64,000 nt of DNA from DASRBN01 sp035294305. Lineage in GTDB: Bacteria > Chloroflexota > Ktedonobacteria > Ktedonobacterales > Ktedonobacteraceae. Below the pieces are notes generated by a model that did no database searches, was not told the DNA's origin, and was given only the letters and a program-made list of their open reading frames with translations. The position numbers and the translations under genes are program-made. Below are positions 1-7,354 of this stretch, one piece after another. Where the stretch lies: assembly GCA_035294305.1 (NCBI GenBank), contig DATGLD010000049.1:201883-265882 (forward strand). The letters run 5' to 3'. The stretch's first letter is position 1. The number at the start of each line of letters is the position of its first letter.

Positions 1-1471
1 GGTCGTTGACGTTCAAACGCAGCGACTCGGTGTAGGCGGGAATGGCTTGAGCCGGTTGCCTTCTGAGATAGAGATAGACATCGCCTACGAGTTTGTGCGT
101 CTCCGGGTCGGTATTATTGAACTGCAAGGAACGATTGTACGCCTGCATCGCCTGCTCAGGCTGGTTCCGGCGCGCAAAGACCTGCCCATAGAGTTTATGC
201 ACCAGGGCATTATTCGGCTCAAGCGCGTAAGCCTGGCCGGTGACCGCATATGCCGGATCGATGCGACCGGCCCGGATGTGATCCTGCGCTAACCGGATCA
301 AAGCTCCCGCCGGGCCGGTTAATCCATTGCTGCTCACAGCGGGTCTTGATGGGGTATTGCGATCTCCGCCAGGCACTGTGGGTACTGGCGCTACTACCGG
401 CGGGTTCACCCTGATTGGCGGCAGTTTGATAATGGCCTGCCCCATCTCGGCGGCACTGGTCCAACGCTGCTCTAGATTGGGGGCCAGCGCCTTCATCAAA
501 ATTTGCTCGAAAGCGGGCGAAATATCTGGTCGCAGCAGGCGAACGGGCGGGAATGAGAAGATGCTCGGTTTATTATTGGCCGCGTCATGGCGCGTCAGCA
601 CTTTATGCAGGGTTGCGCCCAGCGCGTAGATATCGCTGCGCGGTTCAGGCATGCCGTGAAGTTGTTCGGGGGGAGCGTAACCAATCGTCATAATAATCGT
701 CGATTGGCGCTGTGATTGCACCGTGCGGGCAATGCCGAAGTCAATCAGCTTGATCTCGTCCTGGTTGGTCACCATGATATTGGAAGGCTTCAGATCACGA
801 AAAATTACCGGTGGCTTCTGATTGTGGAGATAAGTTAAGACACTGCATACTTGCTGCCCCCAGCTGCGAGCGCGCGCTTCCGAAACGCCGCGCGCTCCAT
901 TCACGCCAGGGACATTCCCCTCTTTTTCCAGTACCTCGGCAAGTGTTCTTCCCTCAATAAAATCCATGACCAGGTAATGTCTCTCGCCCTCGGCAAAGAA
1001 GTCACGTACGCGAGGAATGCAGGGATGATTCAGATCGAGCAGGAATGTTGCCTCGCGTTTGAACCACTCAACGGCTTTCCCCCGTTCTTCATCCGTCGTG
1101 AAGTCGTCCAGCATCTCTTTGACGGCGCATGGACGATCAAAACGCGTATCTATTGCGCGGTAGACGGCGCCCATACCCCCGGCGGCCACCAGTTTCTCAA
1201 TGCGATATCGTCCGAACGAAAGCTCCGTACCTGCAGGTAAACGATGATGCCCTCCCTCACTGATTTTCGCACCGCTATCCACGTTCCCATTGTTTTTTGC
1301 GCCGGAGGATACCTGTTGCGCAGATTGCGCGGAATTGGGAACAGAGAGCGCCTGAGGAGCCACGGGCGGCAAAGGATATTCCGGCGGATTGCCTCCCATA
1401 GCACTTTGCGGAGTGGCCGGATTGCTAAGGGAAGCCGGATTGTTAGGGTCAAATGGATAATTATTCACCAT
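1..1471 (-). CDS. Serine/threonine protein kinase with C-terminal TPRs (partial, runs off left edge)
   Basis: About 490 residues are visible and the C-terminus lies outside the window. A Pro/Asn-rich tail of about 85 residues precedes a eukaryotic-type kinase domain. That domain has a Gly-rich loop near residues 95-103 (AAGGMGAVY), the ATP-binding lysine in CAVKEM (K118), the catalytic loop FRDLKPSN (D226) and DFG (D244). FRD instead of HRD is a common bacterial variant. From about residue 390 the sequence becomes TPR-like helices (for example ALEPNNALVHKLYGQVFARR), suggesting protein-protein contacts rather than the PASTA sensor of cell-wall kinases. No membrane segment is seen in the visible part, so it is probably cytosolic. 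The ATG at 1471 is the first good start and lies about 75 nt below an extended -10 promoter. Confidence 0.9.
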   Translation of the reverse strand, partial: MVNNYPFDPNNPASLSNPATPQSAMGGNPPEYPLPPVAPQALSVPNSAQSAQQVSSGAKNNGNVDSGAKISEGGHHRLPAGTELSFGRYRIEKLVAAGGMGAVYRAIDTRFDRPCAVKEMLDDFTTDEERGKAVEWFKREATFLLDLNHPCIPRVRDFFAEGERHYLVMDFIEGRTLAEVLEKEGNVPGVNGARGVSEARARSWGQQVCSVLTYLHNQKPPVIFRDLKPSNIMVTNQDEIKLIDFGIARTVQSQRQSTIIMTIGYAPPEQLHGMPEPRSDIYALGATLHKVLTRHDAANNKPSIFSFPPVRLLRPDISPAFEQILMKALAPNLEQRWTSAAEMGQAIIKLPPIRVNPPVVAPVPTVPGGDRNTPSRPAVSSNGLTGPAGALIRLAQDHIRAGRIDPAYAVTGQAYALEPNNALVHKLYGQVFARRNQPEQAMQAYNRSLQFNNTDPETHKLVGDVYLYLRRQPAQAIPAYTESLRLNVND

Positions 1472-1544
1472 ATTTTTTCATCGCTCTTTAGTGCATGTCC
1501 AGGCAGAAACCCAGGTGATGGCAAGAAACCGCCTTTACAATAAT

Positions 1545-1562
1545 CTGGCCGCATTATAACAT
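1545..1562 (-). promoter_or_regulatory. Putative extended -10 promoter of the Ser/Thr kinase
   Basis: On the minus strand TATAAT (1558 to 1553) is preceded by TG one base upstream, an extended -10. No good -35 box is visible. Transcription would start near 1546 and give a leader of about 75 nt. Confidence 0.4.
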
Positions 1563-1629
1563 ATTCTTCAATAAAGGGCAGTAGGAAAAAACACATCCCC
1601 AATGCGACCTACTCCACAAATGTTGCATC

Positions 1630-3063
1630 TCAACCTGCATTATTCAGTTCTTGATCTGCCTGCTCCGCTGCCTCCACATCCGCCTTCATCCAGCGAGCGC
1701 CGAAAATGCCAACCAGGCCGGCAATTACTAATGCAGGTGTACAGGTAATCAATAGGGCATGGCTCAAGTCCTGCCCGCCTACGCTGTTCTTGAAATGCAG
1801 TCCATGCGTCGGGTCAAAGACGGTCGCCAGTGTTCCTACCAGCGAGGGTGCAAAAGCGTCGCCCAGCAGGTGAGCAATGAGCAATGTGAGGGCCACTGCC
1901 GATGCTCGCAGGATCGATGGCACGACATCCTGCGTGGCAGCCGTGCTGGGGCCCTGGTAAAACAGGATCAACAGCGTGGTAAGGATAAAGAAGATGCTAA
2001 AAATTCTGAGATCATGCACAGTAACTGCTACGGCAAAAGATGGGGCGCTCAACAAGAAGCCGATGCCGCACACCAGCACGCGTGCTCCTGGGTGGTGCCG
2101 GTTCAGGACATCTGCCAGGTAGCCACCAAGAATCGTGCCAGCCATGCCCGCGAACACGATCACGGCCCCCGAGAAGAGACCTGCCTGCCCCGAAGTCAGG
2201 CCGAAGGTGTCTTTCTGTTGCAAATAGGTCGGCAAAAAGACAACGTTTACTCCTAACACGAAGAATGCGAAAATCTGCATTACAATCAAGACTACCAGTG
2301 TTTTAATGCTTAGCAGGGTTCTAAACTGGGCAAAGATGCTCGAAGTAATGTGCAGTGTATGTGGTGGCTCTTCTAATTCAGTCGCGTTGCCAAACGAAAG
2401 GGGTTCCAGTTCTACAGCCTCCTGATCGGCCTGATTGCGGCGGGGTTCGCGTATCCTCCATGCCAGAAATGCCAGGATCAGGCCAGGAATGCCGGTAAAG
2501 ATGAATGCCAAGCGCCAGCTGCCGGGGAAGATACCGGCTACCTCGCCGCCAACCACAAAACCGACCAGGATACCAACCAACTGGCCGACACTCCACCAGC
2601 TCATGACGCGCGAGCGTGTGGCGCGTCGAAAATAGTCGCTCATGAGCGCGGTACCGGCGGGGAAATAGCCCGCTTCACCAATACCCAGAATCATGCGCGA
2701 AAGGAAGAGCGTGATAAAGCTGTTTGCCAGCGCAGTGAGGGCGGTAGCTACACTCCATACGGCCACACAGATGGCAACCACGTTTCTGCGCTTGACTCGA
2801 TCGGCCCAGATGCCCAGGGGTACCGTTCCAAGTGTATAGACGATCAGAAAAGCCGATGCGATATAGCCAATACCATCAAATCCAAACCCCAGTTCTTTTG
2901 CTACCACATTGGCCGCGCCGGTTAGCACATTACGATCAAGATAGTTCAGAAAGTTGATGCTGAACATCACCCAGAAGACGTAAGCGGGATAGCCACTCAA
3001 AATGCGCCTGGGAACACGAGCGTTGGCTTCGGAAGAGTCAGAAGAGGTCGTGATATCACTCAT
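1630..3063 (-). CDS. MFS transporter, Spinster/hexuronate-like
   Basis: This is a major facilitator superfamily permease of about 477 residues with 12 predicted membrane segments. The signature loop between TM2 and TM3 (GIWADRVKRRN) and the NYLDRNVL motif in TM1 resemble Spinster-like and anion:cation symporter MFS members. A hydrophilic loop of about 45 residues with several Glu separates the two halves, and the tail is acidic. The start at 3063 (MSDITT) has GGAGG five bases upstream. A GTG at 3075 in the same frame lies inside that ribosome site and is unlikely. The substrate cannot be told from sequence, and the neighbours (recO, a kinase) give no hint. Confidence 0.85.
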   Translation of the reverse strand: MSDITTSSDSSEANARVPRRILSGYPAYVFWVMFSINFLNYLDRNVLTGAANVVAKELGFGFDGIGYIASAFLIVYTLGTVPLGIWADRVKRRNVVAICVAVWSVATALTALANSFITLFLSRMILGIGEAGYFPAGTALMSDYFRRATRSRVMSWWSVGQLVGILVGFVVGGEVAGIFPGSWRLAFIFTGIPGLILAFLAWRIREPRRNQADQEAVELEPLSFGNATELEEPPHTLHITSSIFAQFRTLLSIKTLVVLIVMQIFAFFVLGVNVVFLPTYLQQKDTFGLTSGQAGLFSGAVIVFAGMAGTILGGYLADVLNRHHPGARVLVCGIGFLLSAPSFAVAVTVHDLRIFSIFFILTTLLILFYQGPSTAATQDVVPSILRASAVALTLLIAHLLGDAFAPSLVGTLATVFDPTHGLHFKNSVGGQDLSHALLITCTPALVIAGLVGIFGARWMKADVEAAEQADQELNNAG

Positions 3064-3171
3064 GTGCGCCTCCACGTCGAGGATAAATAAAAATAATTAA
3101 GAACGAGGCAAGCCTCGGATATAGCGACTATTGTACCATGAGCTTATCTTGTTGACTAGAGCGTCCTGTGC

Positions 3172-3993
3172 CTACTTCTTCACGCTCAACATTTCCAAAA
3201 AGCTCCATGATTTCAGATCGCGCTCCAGGTGAAAGCGTAAGAGGCTGTGCATCATCATCTCTAGCTCGATCTGCAACTGCTCGTCCAGGCACAGGCGTGA
3301 GGCCTCTATCCACTTGCCGCGCTGCAGGAAACGCAACACTTTGAGGGCATTCAATGAGAGACGACGCTCCCAGAAGCGCGAACATTGCGGGCACAGGACG
3401 CCCCCCAGAGAGGCTTTGAAGCCGTTCTCTTCCGGCAGCAGCTCGTTTCCACAGTGAGCGCAGTTCTGTAGCGCAGGCTCATAGCCGATTGCCGAGAGCA
3501 GGTGCAGTTCAAAGTAGCGCAGTAGCAATCGAGTGTGTTCGTCTGCTTTGACTTCGTCCCCGGCAGGTTCGGTGCCATTGGTGCGCTGTTGCTCAAGAGC
3601 CATGGCGTCCGCGTCCAGGTAGCGTAAGGTTTCAAGCAGCAAGGCATAGATATCGAGGTGGGGCGTCGAATCTTCGACAAAGCGATCAACCAGTTCGGCG
3701 AGATAGAAGCCGCAGGTCATATGCCAGAGGTCGGATCGTAAATGCAGAAAGTTTTCGCGTCCCTCGGCCTGGGTTACGATGTCGAGATTGCGGCCAAGCG
3801 CCACCTGTAACTGGCTGCGGCTGAGCAGTTCAAGATGGCCGGCCAGTTTGCTGACGGGGCGGCGCGTGCCCTTGGCGATGGCATGATATTTCCCCTTGCC
3901 CGGCGTAAAGAGGGTAACGATACGGTCGGCTTCGCCTAAGTCGATGCGCTTGAGGATGATCGCTTCTGTGGAATAACTATGTTGCTGTCGCAT
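3172..3993 (-). CDS. recO: DNA repair protein RecO
   Basis: RecO helps load RecA on SSB-coated single-stranded DNA with RecR in the RecFOR gap-repair pathway, and anneals complementary strands. The N-terminal OB fold is recognisable (STEAIILKRIDLGEADRIVTLF, then GKGKYHAIAKGTRRP). The C-terminal helical part carries a zinc-binding pair of CxxC motifs (CAHC and CPQC). Length (about 273 residues) is normal for the family. Starts at 4008 (GTG), 4005 (ATG) and 3993 (ATG, MRQQHSY) are in frame. The last places the OB fold at the usual distance from the N-terminus, but no start has a strong ribosome site. The gene begins immediately below the tRNA terminator. Confidence 0.93.
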   Translation of the reverse strand: MRQQHSYSTEAIILKRIDLGEADRIVTLFTPGKGKYHAIAKGTRRPVSKLAGHLELLSRSQLQVALGRNLDIVTQAEGRENFLHLRSDLWHMTCGFYLAELVDRFVEDSTPHLDIYALLLETLRYLDADAMALEQQRTNGTEPAGDEVKADEHTRLLLRYFELHLLSAIGYEPALQNCAHCGNELLPEENGFKASLGGVLCPQCSRFWERRLSLNALKVLRFLQRGKWIEASRLCLDEQLQIELEMMMHSLLRFHLERDLKSWSFLEMLSVKK

Positions 3994-4013
3994 GGGGAAA
4001 ACCATCACTACTC

Positions 4014-4044
4014 AATAAAAAGACGTGACTCCGAGATCACGTCT
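4014..4044 (-). terminator. Rho-independent terminator of the tRNA-Gly/tRNA-Cys transcript
   Basis: An 8-bp perfect inverted repeat (AGACGTGA / TCACGTCT) with an 8-nt loop is followed on the minus strand by TCTTTTTATT. It lies 6 nt beyond the tRNA-Cys gene and just upstream of recO, so it should separate the tRNA transcript from recO. Confidence 0.8.
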
Positions 4045-4050
4045 GATGGG

Positions 4051-4121
4051 AGGCGACGAGCGGATTCGAACCGCTGGTGCAGCTTTTGCAGAGCCGTGCC
4101 TTACCACTTGGCGACGTCGCC
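4051..4121 (-). tRNA. tRNA-Cys (GCA)
   Basis: A full cloverleaf can be folded: acceptor arm GGCGACG/CGTCGCC, D arm with AAGTGGTAAGG, anticodon stem CGGCT/AGCTG with loop CTGCAAA (anticodon GCA), and a T arm around GGTTCGAATCC. The discriminator base is U, as expected for tRNA-Cys. It is followed by CCC rather than an encoded CCA, so CCA is probably added after transcription. Confidence 0.95.
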
Positions 4122-4144
4122 GGAAAAACCAGTGAATGATGGGG

Positions 4145-4216
4145 AGCGGGAGACGGGGATCGAACCCGCGACTTTCTCCTTGGCAAGGAGATGCTCTACC
4201 ACTGAGCCACTCCCGC
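4145..4216 (-). tRNA. tRNA-Gly (GCC)
   Basis: The cloverleaf has acceptor GCGGGAG/CTCCCGC, a D arm with GTGGTAGAGC, anticodon stem CTCCT/AGGAG with loop TGCCA region giving anticodon GCC, and T arm GGGTTCGATCCCC. Discriminator U is normal for Gly. CCA is not encoded. It lies 23 nt upstream of tRNA-Cys on the same strand, and the pair shares one terminator. Confidence 0.95.
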
Positions 4217-4280
4217 TAATATTGCCTTGCTTTCGTAACAGTAAGATATCATACATCAGGTGATTTGTCAACAGGTTTTT

Positions 4281-4407
4281 CTGCCATCCACTCATAATTC
4301 TTGCAGCGGGCCTACGGCCCGTCAGGACGGGAGGGGAAGCAAGCGGGGACACCCCGCACCCCGGCAGGGGTGAAACCCCTGCACCCCGAGTTATGAGTGG
4401 ATGTCAG
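4281..4407 (+). mobile_element. MITE-like element, copy 1 (127 bp)
   Basis: This 127-bp GC-rich element has terminal inverted repeats CTG(C/A)CATCCACTCATAA of 17 bp with one mismatch. Inside are successive hairpins, such as GCAGGGGT-GAA-ACCCCTGC, GGGCC-TAC-GGCCC and GCGGGG-ACA-CCCCGC. It is flanked by the 9-bp direct repeat CAGGTTTTT (4272-4280 and 4405-4413; the right copy overlaps the terminal CAG). An inverted copy at 54197-54323 matches at 126 of 127 positions. It has no coding capacity, so it would need a transposase supplied in trans. It sits between tRNA-Gly and an RHS-like gene remnant. Confidence 0.85.
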
Positions 4408-4505
4408 GTTTTTGCCTTGAGACGGGGCGATTTAAAGGTCCTGGATATAAAAGCCCTAAACGAGGGAAAATGGCAGCACATGATAGTAGTCAGCAATCTT
4501 TTTCA

Positions 4506-4766
4506 TGTGCCAGGGATCCCCACTACAGCATGAGCTACGATAACGAGGGACGCCTGGCAAGCTGGACAACACCCGGTGGCACGACGGCAACGGACAGCTT
4601 CCTCTATGACAACGAGGGCAATCGTGTCTTGCAGCGCGCCAGCGACTCCACCGGCATCACCGACACCATCATGTTTGACAGTTACCTGGAAATTGTCATC
4701 CACAACGGTAGTACCACGATCAGCAGGTATTGCAGCGCTGGCCGGCAGCGGGTGGCCATTGCTCCT
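4506..4766 (+). pseudogene. RHS/YD-repeat protein remnant
   Basis: The frame encodes tandem YD-type repeats: MSYDNEGRLASWTTPGG, then FLYDNEGNRVLQRASD, then a segment ending RYCSAGRQRVAI, which resembles the consensus close to the end of RHS repeat cores. Intact RHS proteins have many hundreds of residues. Here only about 90 RHS-like residues remain, without secretion signal, without toxin domain and without a convincing start. The open frame reaches back into the MITE and forward to a stop at 4799. I read it as a decayed fragment left after rearrangement, perhaps linked to the MITE insertion about 100 bp upstream. Confidence 0.65.
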
Positions 4767-4824
4767 ACAGAGGTACTGGCATCTCCTCTCGACTTTTGAA
4801 TCGCCCTGGCCGCGAGAGATAATC

Positions 4825-7353
4825 TTACTCTACCTTAAATCCCCGTTCTTTCAACAGTTCTATTACCAGCTCCAGCGCCTCTGGTGGTACACGAACCAGG
4901 CGATTTTCCTGGGAAACCTCTGTACCTAGCAAGGGTCCAAGCTCCTCATCTGCCTGGATATCGCGCAGGGCCTGGGCTGAAAGGCTGAGCAAGGGCGAGC
5001 GTTCGACCTGTATCGTGTCGCGTTCCGCATAGCCGCCGCCCCATAATCTGAGGCGTATCAAGAAGGAGGCCGGGATGCCGCCCTCACAGTAGTGTTGTAG
5101 GAAGCGTAAAAGATTCTCTAACGAAAGACCGGAGTTGCAAGCCGCCGCGATTGCCGTTGTCGTCAGTTTGCGCCATCCGGTGCTTTCATCCGGCTCGCTA
5201 AAGCGCTCAAGTTCGGCGGCGAGGTAGAGGTCAACCAGGGGATGGCAGGGTTGTAAAAGGCCATCGTTTTGTAATCGCCACTGCGGTTCGAATGTTGGCA
5301 GGCGCCCGCTCTCCAGAAGGTTCTCATGTATGGGTGCGGAGACGAGCGCGGGCAGGTAGTTGCGCTGCCAGAGTAGCTCCTGGATGTTTGCCAGCTGGTT
5401 GGTGGCTACCTCCGCCAAGCGAGGAGCAAGGCGGCGTCCCAGTATAGAACGTATTGACTCATCGGCATAGAGCGCATCCAGCAGGGTTTCATCCTCGACT
5501 TCCAGCAGCGTCATGCCCCGCCAGAGTTCGATGCGGCGTGCCTGGCGTTCCCACTCGAGCAGCGAATAGCGCACGTTTTGGGGAATATTGCTATCGTCCC
5601 CAGCTGCTTGTTCCAGTATCTCCTGGATGGCAGCGGCCTGCATGCCGGCCTGGATGGCCCGCGTGACGCTTGCCCTGGTCAGGCGGTACTGCGCGATGCG
5701 CTCCAGGCGCACGCGCTCGGCGAAACGATCCAGGTTGACAAGCAGCGCCTCGGAAACGGGCGCCAGCGCTACCAGTTCGAAATTTGGCTGCACGATCAAT
5801 CGCCCCCATTCCGGCTCTTTCATCTCTACCGGATGATCGCCGGTGACCAGCTCGATATCGCGCGACAGGCGGAAGGCGCCGGGATGCTTCTCATCGTTTA
5901 TTTCGACCAGTCCCAGCCAGCGCAGGGGCCCGGTCACGATGGAACGAATAAATCCGCCCTCAACCTGGTGCCAGCCTTCACGGTGCGTTAACCAGCCGCG
6001 GCGCAGGCGAAAATCCCACCCGTAGGGATTGCTGCCAATCGAATAGCGATCGACACGCGACCCATACTGGCGCGGGAAGAGCAGGTAAGGAACATAGAGC
6101 TTGGTACGCGCAATAAAAACAGCCAGGTCATGCCATATTTCCGGCCGTGCATGGAGGACACGCTGCACAACGAGCTGTCTGGCGCGTATGGCCTCTTCGT
6201 GGGTAGGTTCAAGAGGAGCAGGGGCGGGGCGCAAGACGACATCCGGTAAATAAACGAGTTCGTTCCAGAAAGAGCTTTCGAGCCACAGACGATAGCAACG
6301 CCGGGCCCGTTCAAGCAGGGGCAGGGCAAAAAAAGCATCCGCGGGAGTTGCATACAATGCGCCGCGTTGCTCGTGGAGCAGCCCCAATCTCATGAGCAAT
6401 AACCTGGTGAACAACAGGTGGGGGACATCGGATTCAGTACGTATGCGCTCTATGAGCGGCATCGTAGGTGAGCGGTAGAGAATCGGCTGATCAGGCTCAT
6501 GGTCGCCTCTCTGGAGTTCCAGTATACCATCGTTTTCTATCAATCGCGTCATCCCGGCGGAGTGCATCTGCTCCACTACCTGGCGCAAGGACGAGCGCGA
6601 GAGTAATTTATTGTTGATTAAGGGCAGCCCTTCGCGCGTTCCGGCCACAATTGACCAGTAGAGATAGAGCGTTCGCTGCAAAGCCTGCACTCCTTCACCC
6701 AAATCCACCCCTTCGAATAAAGAACCTGTCTCTTCCTTCTCATCGATCTTCCACTCTTCGTTCGCGACCTTCATCACAGCCTGGGGTACAATCAGCACTC
6801 CATCATAAACGCCACTGGCGTAGTCACGCCCGACAAAATTGGTCTGTTTTCCCCAGAACAGCAGGCCCAGGAGCAGCAGGCGGTGAACCGCTTGCTCAAA
6901 AGTGCCATGTGGGTGAGGAGCCGGATATTGAGGCGGCCCGCCTTGCGATGCATGTCGTCCACCTATGCCAGGTTCACCCGTTGGAGCGCTGGTGGACATG
7001 CCGGATGGAGCAGGTTTTGATAGGGGAGTCGTATCTCTTTTACTTTTAGGAGGATTGAGTAGACCGGCCATCGTGAGGTATAGGGCCAGATCGCGGCTGT
7101 TGGCCCGGCCACCACATGAAACCAGTTCCTTTAGGATTACTACTTCTGTCTCGCTCAGGCTTTGCAAGGTGTCGCGGATTACTGTAGGATCGAAGAGGTG
7201 CTGCGCAATTTCAGTGACTTGTGCGGAAGCCGGCTCGGCGGCGAATTCAAGATGCAGGTCTTTGAGTGGAAATAAGGACCGGTGTGCCTTTACTAACGCC
7301 TGCAAGTGATAGGGAGGCACGTTTTGTAAGAGGTAAAGGTCGCTCTGCTCCAT
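4825..7353 (-). CDS. Large protein with XPB/Ssl2 helicase N-terminal-like domain (Helicase_C_3 type)
   Basis: About 842 residues, no signal peptide or membrane segment. Around residues 515-580 is the pattern seen in the helicase-associated domain found at the N-terminus of bacterial XPB helicases and in free-standing actinobacterial proteins: RLIVQPNFELVALAP, then a helix ending LDRFAERVRLERIAQYRLTR, then WERQARRIELWRG. No Walker A or DEAD/H motor motif is present, so it is not itself a helicase. N-terminal winged-helix-like segments (ETEVVILKELVSCGG) may bind DNA. The ATG at 7353 begins one base after the stop of the upstream paralogue and has AGGGTGAT before it; an in-frame ATG at 7392 would overlap that gene. 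Function unknown; a DNA-processing adaptor is my inference. Confidence 0.75.
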   Translation of the reverse strand: MEQSDLYLLQNVPPYHLQALVKAHRSLFPLKDLHLEFAAEPASAQVTEIAQHLFDPTVIRDTLQSLSETEVVILKELVSCGGRANSRDLALYLTMAGLLNPPKSKRDTTPLSKPAPSGMSTSAPTGEPGIGGRHASQGGPPQYPAPHPHGTFEQAVHRLLLLGLLFWGKQTNFVGRDYASGVYDGVLIVPQAVMKVANEEWKIDEKEETGSLFEGVDLGEGVQALQRTLYLYWSIVAGTREGLPLINNKLLSRSSLRQVVEQMHSAGMTRLIENDGILELQRGDHEPDQPILYRSPTMPLIERIRTESDVPHLLFTRLLLMRLGLLHEQRGALYATPADAFFALPLLERARRCYRLWLESSFWNELVYLPDVVLRPAPAPLEPTHEEAIRARQLVVQRVLHARPEIWHDLAVFIARTKLYVPYLLFPRQYGSRVDRYSIGSNPYGWDFRLRRGWLTHREGWHQVEGGFIRSIVTGPLRWLGLVEINDEKHPGAFRLSRDIELVTGDHPVEMKEPEWGRLIVQPNFELVALAPVSEALLVNLDRFAERVRLERIAQYRLTRASVTRAIQAGMQAAAIQEILEQAAGDDSNIPQNVRYSLLEWERQARRIELWRGMTLLEVEDETLLDALYADESIRSILGRRLAPRLAEVATNQLANIQELLWQRNYLPALVSAPIHENLLESGRLPTFEPQWRLQNDGLLQPCHPLVDLYLAAELERFSEPDESTGWRKLTTTAIAAACNSGLSLENLLRFLQHYCEGGIPASFLIRLRLWGGGYAERDTIQVERSPLLSLSAQALRDIQADEELGPLLGTEVSQENRLVRVPPEALELVIELLKERGFKVE

Positions 7354-7354
7354 A

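Noticed and set aside
4281..4407. IS200/IS605-type element remnant because of the hairpins
   Set aside because: That family has no terminal inverted repeats and makes no target duplication, whereas both are present here.
4401..4799. Intact short RHS-like gene
   Set aside because: Its first codons lie in the MITE terminal repeat, no ribosome site exists, and only a fragment of an RHS core is present, so it is listed as a remnant.
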